A stretch of DNA of 64,000 nt from JAPOXR01 sp965221935 (GTDB lineage: Bacteria > Pseudomonadota > Alphaproteobacteria > Rhodobacterales > Rhodobacteraceae). The notes beneath the pieces are model-generated. The model was not told where the DNA came from. It was given only the letters and a program-made list of their open reading frames with translations, and did not search any database. Position numbers and translations under genes: made by a program. Below, in pieces: positions 54,648 to 63,190 of the stretch. Each line of letters begins with the position of its first letter. Positions within the stretch are counted from its first letter, which is position 1. Location: assembly GCA_965221935.1 (NCBI GenBank), contig CBDCSZ010000078.1:124001-188000 (forward strand), written 5' to 3'.

Positions 54648-55609
54648 CCTCCCGGCCGCGGATTCTGTTCTCGCGGCGTTTGCCGGACACGGTCATGCAT
54701 GCCGCGGCTTCCGCATATGACGTGGTGACAAGAGACAGCCATGAACCCATGTCTCTGGAGGAAGCAAAGTCTTGCCTGCGCAGCTGCGACGGAGCGGTGC
54801 CGACTTTCGCCGATGCATTCGGCGCCAGGGCCTTTACATCCACAAGAAGGCTGAAATGCCGGATCTTGGCGAACTTCGGAGCCGGCTACAATCATATCGA
54901 CACCGCCGCCGCCGCCTGGCACGGGATTACGGTCACAAACACACCCGGCGCTGTCACCGATGCGACGGCGGATATTGCTCTGACGCTGATACTGGCCACC
55001 GCACGGCGGGCAGTCGAAGGCGACAGGCTGGTGAGATCCGGCAGCTGGACGGGCTGGCGTCCGACACAGATGTTGGGCGCCGGTGTCACCGGCAAGACTC
55101 TCGGCGTCATCGGGATGGGGCGCATCGGCAAGGCTGTCGCCCGCCGCTGCCATTTCGGATTTGGCATGGAAGTGGTTTTCCACAACCGTTCAGCCGTGGC
55201 GGATCTGGAGTTTCCCGCCCGACAGCTGGCTGCAGCGGAAGATGTCATGTCTGCGTCTGACTTCGTTGTCATTACCGTTAGCGGCGGTCCGGCCTCGGTG
55301 CATTTGGTCAATGCGGAGCTGCTGGGCCGCATGCAGCCTCACGCCACAATAATCAATGTTTCGCGCGGCGATGTCATTGACGAGTCGGCATTGGTTAACG
55401 CGCTGAAAAACCGGACAATCGCCGGTGTCGGGCTTGATGTTTACGAATTCGAGCCGAAAGTTCCCGAAGAGCTTCGTCAAATGGAAAATGTCGTCCTTCT
55501 GCCGCACCTCGGGACCTCGGTCCTGGAGGTTCGGGAAGCCATGGGGTTCCTGGCGCTGGAAAACCTCAAGGCGTTTTTTGCCGGGGAAGAGCCGCCTAAC
55601 CGGGTTTGA
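54644..55609 (+). CDS. D-isomer-specific 2-hydroxyacid dehydrogenase
   Basis: A 321-aa NAD(P)-dependent dehydrogenase with LGVIGMGRIGKAVARR (dinucleotide fold), catalytic Arg in NVSRGDVIDE, Glu in GLDVYEFEP and His in LLPHLGTS. It resembles glyoxylate/hydroxypyruvate reductases. The start is a TTG overlapping the csaA stop by 4 bp behind GGGAGG, showing translational coupling. Confidence 0.92.
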   Translation: MTSRPRILFSRRLPDTVMHAAASAYDVVTRDSHEPMSLEEAKSCLRSCDGAVPTFADAFGARAFTSTRRLKCRILANFGAGYNHIDTAAAAWHGITVTNTPGAVTDATADIALTLILATARRAVEGDRLVRSGSWTGWRPTQMLGAGVTGKTLGVIGMGRIGKAVARRCHFGFGMEVVFHNRSAVADLEFPARQLAAAEDVMSASDFVVITVSGGPASVHLVNAELLGRMQPHATIINVSRGDVIDESALVNALKNRTIAGVGLDVYEFEPKVPEELRQMENVVLLPHLGTSVLEVREAMGFLALENLKAFFAGEEPPNRV

Positions 55610-55651
55610 GGAAGGCCATGGCCTGGCAATCGGGGCGGGGAGGGAACAGCC

Positions 55652-56659
55652 ATGCTGCAGATTGGCATAATCGGCGCCGGAATGATCGGCCGCATTCACG
55701 CAGAGTGCGTTGACCGCAGCGGCTCTGCCCGCGTGCGCTGGATCCACGATATTGACCAGGAAAAGGCGGCGGAGGTCGCTGCTCAATGCAGGGCCGAAAC
55801 CGCCGTATCTGCCGATGCTGTTTTCGAAAGCGCTGAAACAGACGCTGTCATCATTGCCGCATCGACAGACTCGCATGGGCGTCTGGCCCGTGACTGCGCG
55901 GCGGCGGGCAAGCCGTTTCTGCTGGAAAAACCGATTGATGTGGCATTGGAATCGTCAATCGAGACCGTCAAGGCAGTGCGGGCTGCGGGCGTGTTCGCCG
56001 GTCTCGGCTTCAGCCGCCGCTATGACCGCCAGCATGCGGCGCTTCGAAATTCCGTTGCCGAGGGAGCCATCGGCCGAATCGAAATGATGCGATTCACTTC
56101 GCGGACGCAGGCGCTGCCGGATCTCGGCTATATCAGCTCGTCCGGCGGGCAGCTGCGGGACAAGGGGTCACACTTTTTTGATCTCGTCTGCTGGATAAGC
56201 GGCGAGAGGCCACGCGAGATCTTCGCTGTCGGCGAGTGCCTGGTTGAACCGCGCTTTGCTGAGTTCGGAGACTGCGACACTGCAATGCTGACACTGCGCA
56301 TGCCGGGCGGAGCCATCTGCGGTTTCGATTTCGGTCGCCGCACCGCCTATGGCTACGATGAAAGCATCGAGGTTTTCGGCAGCGAAGGACGGATTGATTC
56401 GCGCGCGCCTTCACCGTTTGACATTGTGCATTACCAGGGCACGAAAGCCATCCACACCGGCCTCCATCAAGTGTGGATTGACAGATTCCGGGATTGTTAT
56501 TTCCACGAGATTCAGGCGTTTCTAGGTGAGCTAGTTGCTCCAACCGGCGTGTTCCCGAGCCTCGAAGACGGTCTTGTCGCCGAATGCACTGCCAGCGCAG
56601 GCCTGCTTTCCATGCAAAACAACCGTCCTGAATCAATCGACTATGTTCAATTGGACTGA
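55652..56659 (+). CDS. Gfo/Idh/MocA-family oxidoreductase (inositol dehydrogenase-like)
   Basis: A 335-aa protein with GIIGAGMIGRIHAE (NAD binding), FLLEKPIDV (catalytic-lysine EKP motif) and KGSHFFDLVCWISGE with the D-x3-H-like block. Closest in style to inositol 2-dehydrogenases; the sugar or polyol substrate is not known. 42 bp after the previous gene, same operon. Confidence 0.9.
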   Translation: MLQIGIIGAGMIGRIHAECVDRSGSARVRWIHDIDQEKAAEVAAQCRAETAVSADAVFESAETDAVIIAASTDSHGRLARDCAAAGKPFLLEKPIDVALESSIETVKAVRAAGVFAGLGFSRRYDRQHAALRNSVAEGAIGRIEMMRFTSRTQALPDLGYISSSGGQLRDKGSHFFDLVCWISGERPREIFAVGECLVEPRFAEFGDCDTAMLTLRMPGGAICGFDFGRRTAYGYDESIEVFGSEGRIDSRAPSPFDIVHYQGTKAIHTGLHQVWIDRFRDCYFHEIQAFLGELVAPTGVFPSLEDGLVAECTASAGLLSMQNNRPESIDYVQLD

Positions 56660-57449
56660 TTGCGGGAACAGAATTCAACGTTCCTCGACACCGAGCCGTT
56701 GGCGCCGCCATGCCCTCAGGGCTGCCTGCCTGGCGGCGGCGGCCGCGCTGGCGCCTTTGGACCAGTCCTATGCGGAGACATGGCGCGGCCTGATCGTTGC
56801 GCCCGAATACCGCTGCTCTCCATACAACCGAAAGCGCGATTACCGTTACCCGCGATCGGTCGAAGACGAGATTGTGCGTCAGTTGGGAGCAATTTATGGT
56901 CCATATACCGGCACCTGTTTTTCCAGCACGTCTGAGACCGACATTGAGCACATCGTCGCAGCGAGCGAGGCGCATGATTCCGGACTCTGTGCGCAGGACC
57001 AGGCAACACGGGCACGATTTGCAGAAGATCTGCGCAACCTCACCTTGGCCTCGCTCAGCGTTAACAGGCACCAGAAGGGGGCTAAGGACGCTGCGGAATG
57101 GCTGCCGGACCTTAACCGCTGCTGGTTCGCGGCCCGCGTTGTGGATGTGCGCCGCGCCTACGGCCTCACCATTGACCGCCGGGAAGCCAATGCGCTGGAG
57201 CGGGTCTTGACGCGATGCGCCAGCACCGAGATGGAACCTTTGGTGTGCCACAGGACATCCGAACCGGCCCAAAACACAGACGCGCGTTCGGGCGATGGAG
57301 ACGACGCGCTTGCGCTCTATGATGACAACCGCAATGGCCGCATCACCTGCAAAGAGGCTCGCAATCACGGCATCGCCCCGGTTCCGCGAAGTCATCCGGC
57401 TTACCGTTTCATGCGGGACGGCGACGGCGACGGCGTTGTGTGCGAGTGA
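56643..57449 (+). CDS. secreted HNH nuclease with C-terminal excalibur calcium-binding domain
   Basis: A protein of about 268 aa. The N-terminus is basic then hydrophobic (RWRRHALRAACLAAAAALAPL), a signal peptide. The middle contains DIEHIVAASEAHDSG, a His-Asn-His/DUF1524-like nuclease core, with FAEDLRNLTLASLSVNRHQKG and AAEWLPDLNRCWFA. The C-terminus is an excalibur domain (LYDDNRNGRITCKEARNHGI, RFMRDGDGDGVVCE) with EF-hand-like D-x-D-x-D ligands and paired cysteines. It overlaps the upstream gene by 17 bp. It is probably exported for DNA scavenging or attack. Confidence 0.8.
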   Translation: MFNWTDCGNRIQRSSTPSRWRRHALRAACLAAAAALAPLDQSYAETWRGLIVAPEYRCSPYNRKRDYRYPRSVEDEIVRQLGAIYGPYTGTCFSSTSETDIEHIVAASEAHDSGLCAQDQATRARFAEDLRNLTLASLSVNRHQKGAKDAAEWLPDLNRCWFAARVVDVRRAYGLTIDRREANALERVLTRCASTEMEPLVCHRTSEPAQNTDARSGDGDDALALYDDNRNGRITCKEARNHGIAPVPRSHPAYRFMRDGDGDGVVCE

Positions 57450-57680
57450 TCCCTAACGTTCACGCACAAACCGCCAAACTCTGGGATGCTGCGACAATGA
57501 TTTTTCCAATCTCCAATTGGCGCCGCAGTTCTGCTGAATTCGAAAACTGCCGCCTGCGCCGTCGTCGACAATGAAATTGTCGCATTACTATCCACATGCG
57601 AATCGAGATCATGCTCGCACTTACACAGCCGTGAATTCTCTGCGCTTTTCGACTGACGTGATCCGGAGATCGGGTCTAGA

Positions 57681-59751
57681 CGGAACTTCACGTCGGGATT
57701 TGACAGGTTTTCTCCGCGCGGGCAAGGCCACCGTGTTGTTTTCGTTTGATTTTTTGGAGAGCCGACCGGGCCGGAGGGGGTTTTCAGCCTGCCATGGCAC
57801 TGGCAACATTTCCGGGCGGTTTGATCTCCAGAAGCTCAAAGGCCCTTTTCTGGAGCGCGGTCGGCCGCGCGGCCATGCGGAACGCGCTGCCGGGCCTTCC
57901 GGGCAGCGACACGTCGTTCAGCGTCAGCGTTCCGAGATCGGCCATGAGCGTTGCGAAGCTGTGGACCGGCAGGCCGTCGGGGGTCTGTTTCGAAGCCGCC
58001 TTGGCCTTGGCGCTTTCGGAGACCTCCGCCTTTTCAACCGGGGTGGACCGCCCGGCGCGCGCGGCTTCGCGGTCATCGTCCTCGAACAGGATGGGTGCGA
58101 GTTTCTCACGCATGCTCCGCTCCACATGCCAGGCGAGCATGCAGAGGAACACATGCGCCCTCACCCGCCTCTCATTGTAAACATGGAACGGCCGGACCCT
58201 CAGCCCTGACGTCTTCATGGTCCGGAAGGCGCGCTCGACAAGCGCGAGGCTCTTATAGGCCGCCACCGCCGCCCCGCTTCCGGCCGCCTCCTTTCCGAGG
58301 CTGGTGCGCACCACATAGATTCCGTCAAGCGCCGCCTCCGCCGCGGTTTTCGCCGCGTCGCGGCTCCAGTCCATTCCGCCGTCGCGGATCTCAATATTGA
58401 AGTGTTTTTCGACCTTTTTTCTGTTGCCCCTGCGCCCCAGGGCCTTCGCCGTCATCTCCCGGTTCTTCGGGCCCGGCCGGCGGCGGGCCGCCGCGGCGGC
58501 GATCTCAGCCAGCGTCTGTTCCGTCGCTCTGAGCAGATCCTCCCGCTTCCGGGCCCTTTCCTCCCGCAGGCGGGGATTGAGGCAGACCAGCAGCCGCTCG
58601 CCGGGAAAGTCCGGGGACACGGTCTCGGCGACCTGATCCTCGGCGAGCCCCGCCGGATCCAGCGCCGCCGGCGCGTTCTTCCCCCTCTTGGCGAGCTTCC
58701 GGATGTCGGCGCTCCTGAGCGCCGATATCCAGTCGAGGCCGAGAGGAATCAGATCCTCCCTGATGCGGGCCGATGTGATCATGCCGCGGTCGCCGACAAG
58801 GGCCAGATTCTCAACCCGGAAGCGGCGGAGCAGCTTCTCCGCCTGGCCTCTGACGGTGTCCGGGTCGGCGGTGTTTCCGCTGAACACCTCGACCGCCACA
58901 GGGGTTCCGTCCCCCGAGCAGACAAGGCCGTATGTGATCTGCATTTTGCCTTTCTTTCCGTCGCGGCTGTGGCCGAAGGCCGCCAGCGGGCATTTCCTTC
59001 CCTCGACCCAGCTTGAGCTCACGTCGTAGAGCGCCAGGGTTCCGCCCCGGAGATGCCGGTTCGCCAGGCTCTTCTCGATCCAGGGCTGGCGCTCAAGCAG
59101 CCAGTCCAGCATGTCCAGCATCTCGTTTCCGGTGACGCGCCCGAGGCCGAGCTGCTCCCCGAGGCTGGTGGAGGCGGTCTCCGGGTCAAGGGCCCTGGCT
59201 GTGGCGAGCTTCGAGGCCGGGTCGATGATGCGGGCCGCGGCCGCCGCCATCGCGAGGCCGCGCATCCGGCTTTTCCTCCGCCCGAGGATCCTCTCGAACC
59301 CGAGGCTCCGCATGGTCCCGAGCGCCGCCGCCGCGTGGCCGTGCGGCAGCGCCCTGTCGATGCGGACCAGATCATCGAGGCTCCTGACGAAGACGCCGCC
59401 CCGCAGCATGGCGTCGATCCCCTCGGTGATGTGCGGCGGAACCTTCGAGAGGTTGGCGAGGGTCTCGCGGCGGATTCTCTTCCCCTCGCGCCAGGCGCGG
59501 CGCAGCAGAACCGCGGGGGGCGACTTCCGGTTGGGGATGATGTCGACGCTTATGGCCATAACGGGCGCTCCTATACATGGCAACACACCACATATAGCAT
59601 TCTATTGTTGATAAGCAAGAATAAATTGAACAAAATACCAATTTACATGGCAACAAAACAGTCAGACGGAATCGGCCGGTGCGGAGAGAAAGCTCCACGT
59701 TTTCAACGTCTTAAAAGGAGTGAGGAGGGCTGCGGCGGAATGAAGATCGGG
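57681..59751 (-). mobile_element. IS1634-family element, copy 2 (2,071 bp, 5-bp target duplication)
   Basis: Same length and ends as the copy at 25028-27098, in opposite orientation, flanked by CTAGA (57676-57680 and 59752-59756). The two copies bracket 30.6 kb as long inverted repeats. Confidence 0.95.
57784..59559 (-). CDS. IS1634-family transposase, copy 2
   Basis: 591 aa; the only protein difference I noticed from copy 1 is SLGKEAAGSG here against SLGKEAVGSG there. Catalytic motifs intact. Probably active, given the near-identity of copies and intact duplications. Confidence 0.94.
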   Translation of the reverse strand: MAISVDIIPNRKSPPAVLLRRAWREGKRIRRETLANLSKVPPHITEGIDAMLRGGVFVRSLDDLVRIDRALPHGHAAAALGTMRSLGFERILGRRKSRMRGLAMAAAAARIIDPASKLATARALDPETASTSLGEQLGLGRVTGNEMLDMLDWLLERQPWIEKSLANRHLRGGTLALYDVSSSWVEGRKCPLAAFGHSRDGKKGKMQITYGLVCSGDGTPVAVEVFSGNTADPDTVRGQAEKLLRRFRVENLALVGDRGMITSARIREDLIPLGLDWISALRSADIRKLAKRGKNAPAALDPAGLAEDQVAETVSPDFPGERLLVCLNPRLREERARKREDLLRATEQTLAEIAAAAARRRPGPKNREMTAKALGRRGNRKKVEKHFNIEIRDGGMDWSRDAAKTAAEAALDGIYVVRTSLGKEAAGSGAAVAAYKSLALVERAFRTMKTSGLRVRPFHVYNERRVRAHVFLCMLAWHVERSMREKLAPILFEDDDREAARAGRSTPVEKAEVSESAKAKAASKQTPDGLPVHSFATLMADLGTLTLNDVSLPGRPGSAFRMAARPTALQKRAFELLEIKPPGNVASAMAG

Positions 59752-59756
59752 CTAGA

Positions 59757-60307
59757 TGCTGTGAGTTGCGCTAAAGCAACCCATCCCCACCCCTCTTCTA
59801 CAGTGTCGATGGCAGCCCGCCGTTGCCGCTGGTCCCTGGCCGCCGCCTCATTGGAGTGGCGTCTGGTCAAGGTGTGCTCCGTTCTTACCAGGAAGTGGTT
59901 CTTCGATCCCCGGAATGCCATGACCTGCGAAGTTCCGCATCTGTTTTTGCAAAACTTAATTCACACAACCTCTCGAAATCCGGCTCACCGACGGTCAGAT
60001 CACGTCCTCTCCGGCCTCGCACCGCTTCCAGGCGAGGTTGTGAATGTCCCACACACCGGCCATTTCGATGTCGAGACGACAGGTGAGCAAGGAATGTCGC
60101 ACAATTTCAGGGTTCCATGAGGCAGGTAGTGCGGATTGGCGAGAGCGCGTGGTGCGAAACGAGCGAGGGCGACACTCCGCCCCGAACGGCAGCGCATCTT
60201 AGTTTCAAATGCTTCCCGAGACGCCCGATCGGCAAATCGCCCAGGAATATCAATTCCGTCGATGGAACGGGCCAATAATTGGACTGTACCTGATCAGAAA
60301 CATATGA
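59757..60307. other. no gene recognised
   Basis: 550 bp right of the IS1634 copy. Minus-strand frames (for example 60000-60275, MARSIDGIDIPGRFADR...) have no recognisable domain. This may be the edge of another transferred segment. Confidence 0.35.
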
Positions 60308-60529
60308 GCCTTTTCAGGCATCGGCATCTACACTTGGGACGTGGCGTTCCGCGCCGCCACGGTGGTGGGCTTCGTGGGCGCAGGCGGCATGGGGTGGTAT
60401 CTGAAGCGCGCCGTAATGCAGATTCAGACCGAGCGGGTGGCCGCGATCGTTCTCTCCATCGTGGTGCTGGTGCTGATCTCGGAAGTGGTCTCGGTGTACG
60501 CCCGGGACCGGGTGATGAAGATGAAATGA
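60308..60529 (+). pseudogene. 3' remnant of a phosphonate ABC-transporter permease (PhnE-like)
   Basis: About 73 codons reading GIYTWDVAFRAATVVGFVGAG, GMGWYLKRAVMQIQTERVAAI and a final membrane helix IVLSIVVLVLISEVVSVYARDR. RAATVxGFVGAGGxG is the C-terminal signature of PhnE. Upstream of 60308 a stop is met and the first 200 or so residues are missing. Confidence 0.75.
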
Positions 60530-60946
60530 GGACGGGCGGCGCGGCCCGGGGCGTGATGTCAGAGCCGGCTGCGCCGGCCGGGCTTGATGGAGGCGGCAGT
60601 GCGAAAGGTGGCGTCGATCAGCGGCCAGTCCCGGCCCTGCGTCAAAGTAACCGCCCAACCAAGCGCGTTGCCGGTTTTTGTTGAGCCGCGGCTGGGGACC
60701 ATGCCGCTTATGCGCGCAACCACTATTCCGTGCCCGAAGGCCATATCGGGCGTGGCGTCGAAGCGCGCGCCGGCGGCGGAACATTGAGGGGGCGTCGGAC
60801 TGCCGGCCGCCGTGTTCCGGACTTGAATGCCGGCAACGGTGCGCATACGCTGACAACAGGCCGGCCTCCGGCCAGCCTGTCAACGCCTACACAGGACGAA
60901 TGAACCCGGGCAAAAGTTCTGGAAGGGACAGCGCGCTTCTCGAGAA
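60530..60946. other. no gene recognised
   Basis: 420 bp of GC-rich sequence between the phnE relic and the left inverted repeat. Minus-strand frames look like fragments of a degraded gene but match nothing I can name. Confidence 0.35.
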
Positions 60947-62593
60947 CCGTCAAGTGTGACCAAATTCTCCCTCACGTGTGCCAGAAATTGCGAGGGACAA
61001 CGCCTGCGGAGACTGCCATGATCGGACCGGCGCTGAACTTCACACCGCGCGGGCTCTACATCGGCGGCGAGTGGCAGGAGGCGGCCAATGGCGGGCGATT
61101 CGCGACGGTCAACCCCTCCACCGGCGAGCAGTTGGGGGAGGTGCCGGTAGCGGCCGATGCCGACGTTGACCGCGCGGCACGCGCCGCCCGCACGGCGTTC
61201 GACTCGGAGTGGGGACGGATGCCGATCCGCGAACGCGCCGAGTGCCTGGAGCGGCTCGCCCGTCGGATTCACAGGCACCGCGACGAGATCGCGCTCATAG
61301 ACTGCTTGGACGCCGGCAACGTGCTCACCGGGATGGTGGGCGACGTGGACTGGACGGTGGACGCGCTTCGCTACTTCGCGGGGCTGGTCTCGGAGATCAA
61401 GGGGGAGACGGCCTCGCATGGTCCGCGGCACCTGAATTTCACCCGGCGACAGCCCTACGGGGTTGTGGCCAAGATCAGCGCGTTCAACCACCCCTTCCGA
61501 TTCTGCGCGGAGAAGGCGGCGGCGGCGTTGGCGGCGGGCAATACGGTGGTGGTGAAGGCGGCGGACCAGGCACCGCTGTCGAGCCTGCGCTTCGCGGAGC
61601 TTTGCGAAGGCATCCTGCCGCCGGGGGTGGTGAACGTGGTCACCGGAGGCGCGGGTACCGGTTCGGCCATGGTGCGGCATCCGCTGGTGGAGCGCATCGG
61701 CTTCGTGGGTTCGGTGGAAACCGGGCGCATCATCGCCCGTGAGGCGGCGGAAGGGTTGAAGGAGGTCACGCTGGAGCTCGGCGGCAAGAATCCCATCATC
61801 ATATTTCCTGACGCAGACCCGGCGAAAGCCGCGCAGGCCGCGATCAAGGGCATGAACATGGACCGCCAAGGGCAGTCGTGCAGTTCGACGTCGCGGGTGT
61901 TCGTGCACGAATCGCTGCACGGCCCGGTGCTGGACGCGCTGGTGGCGAAGGCCGAGGCACTGCCAGTGGGCCTGCCTTGGGAGGACGGCAAGCAGGTCGG
62001 GCCCATAGTGTCGGCGCGGCAGTACGAACGTGTGACGGGCTTCATCGCTTCCGGGCGCGAGGAAGGGGCGCGGCTCGTCGCCGGCGGCGTGCGTCCCGAT
62101 GATCCTGTTCTCGCGAACGGGTTCTTCGTCTGCCCGACGGTGTTCGACGGCGTCGACGACTCGATGCGCATCGCCCGCAAGGAGATCTTCGGCCCGGTGA
62201 TGTCGGTGTTCACGTGGTCGGACCACGAGGAGGTGTTGGCCAGGGCGAACGCCCTCCCTTACGGCCTCACTGCCTCTATCATCACCGACGACCTGGACAA
62301 GGCCATGGAGACCGCCGATCGGGTAGAGGCGGGGTACGTGTGGATCAACTCCGCCGGCCGCTACCTCGGTGCCCCGTACGGCGGCTGGAAGCACAGCGGC
62401 TCAGGTCGGGAGGAATGCCTCGACGAGCTGCTGAGCTACACCCGCATCAAGAACGTGAACCTGCGCTGGTGAGGTTGGCCGCTTCGCCCGCGCCACGAAG
62501 TCGGTCGGAAGGAGCGGGAGTGGCCACGCCGAGTCCCGGCGCTCGCCTGCAATTTCTGGCGCACTTGACGGAGAATCTGATCACACATGACGG
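60947..62593. repeat. 45-bp inverted repeats flanking the aldehyde dehydrogenase gene
   Basis: The left copy 60947-60991 and right copy 62549-62593 are inverted and match at 39 of 45 positions (reading outward from GCAATTTCTGGC). The right copy continues into two more short repeats of the TGACGGAGAATC type at roughly 22-bp spacing, a style seen in IS21-family termini. The left repeat ends 27 bp before the gene's ATG; the right begins 77 bp after its stop. Confidence 0.8.
61018..62472 (+). CDS. NAD(P)-dependent aldehyde dehydrogenase
   Basis: A 484-aa ALDH with the catalytic Glu in VTLELGGKNPIIIF, the catalytic Cys in GQSCSSTSRVF, a cofactor Asn in ISAFNHP, and EIFGPVMSVFTW near the C-terminus. 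It resembles betaine/aminoaldehyde dehydrogenases, but the substrate is not evident. GC content and codon style appear higher than in the 4-57 kb genes. The gene lies inside a pair of IS-end-like inverted repeats, suggesting it moved as a cassette. Confidence 0.9.
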   Translation: MIGPALNFTPRGLYIGGEWQEAANGGRFATVNPSTGEQLGEVPVAADADVDRAARAARTAFDSEWGRMPIRERAECLERLARRIHRHRDEIALIDCLDAGNVLTGMVGDVDWTVDALRYFAGLVSEIKGETASHGPRHLNFTRRQPYGVVAKISAFNHPFRFCAEKAAAALAAGNTVVVKAADQAPLSSLRFAELCEGILPPGVVNVVTGGAGTGSAMVRHPLVERIGFVGSVETGRIIAREAAEGLKEVTLELGGKNPIIIFPDADPAKAAQAAIKGMNMDRQGQSCSSTSRVFVHESLHGPVLDALVAKAEALPVGLPWEDGKQVGPIVSARQYERVTGFIASGREEGARLVAGGVRPDDPVLANGFFVCPTVFDGVDDSMRIARKEIFGPVMSVFTWSDHEEVLARANALPYGLTASIITDDLDKAMETADRVEAGYVWINSAGRYLGAPYGGWKHSGSGREECLDELLSYTRIKNVNLRW

Positions 62594-62614
62594 AGAATCC
62601 GGCGACACTTGACG

Positions 62615-63190
62615 GTCCGCGAGCTGTCCCCGTGCGAGTGGATGACGCCGCTTCGCGGACAGCTGCCTGCGGCTCGTAAGGGCCCCTGGCGGCCGGGATC
62701 CATGAGCACTGGTTGGAGGGCGTCAGTTATCATAACAAGGACTTCCTGAAGGAGCACAGTCGCGAAAGCCTAAAAAGGCGGCCAACCCCAAAAGCAGGAG
62801 AGCGATGACCAAAAGCCGACGCACGCTGATCAACAAATTGCAGAAAACATTTTGCACAATTGTTCAACATAGAGTTGAGCCACTACGACTGGGCGCTGTC
62901 CATCATCCAGCAACAGCTCGTGGCCGAGTACAAGCCCGCCGCGGAGGAGGATTAGTCCGCACGTTTGGTCAAGCCTGGAATCCGCAGTGGGCGGCGGCAC
63001 TCGTCAGTTCGCGCGCCGCTGGCGGCGGTCCGCCGGTTTCGGGCCGGCCGCCGAGTTCAACTTTCTCGACGAGACCGCCGCGACGGGCTTGCATGCGGAT
63101 AGGGAGATGGTTCGCGCGCAGGCCGCGCGACGCGGGCTCTCGACTGCGCGCCGCGTAGCCGTCGTCGATCGCCGGCATTCCAGGATTCGC
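62615..63190. other. unclear region, no gene supported
   Basis: A short frame begins at 62805 (MTKSRRTLINKLQKTFCTIVQ) behind GCAGGAGAGCG but soon becomes implausible. A second frame ends SHYDWALSIIQQQLVAEYKP at about 62956. Together they might be one frameshifted small gene. Nothing else was recognised. Confidence 0.3.

Noticed and set aside
60880..62394. 504-aa minus-strand frame opposite the aldehyde dehydrogenase
   Set aside because: The plus-strand frame has the full ALDH active site; the minus frame is Arg/His/Pro-rich without domains.
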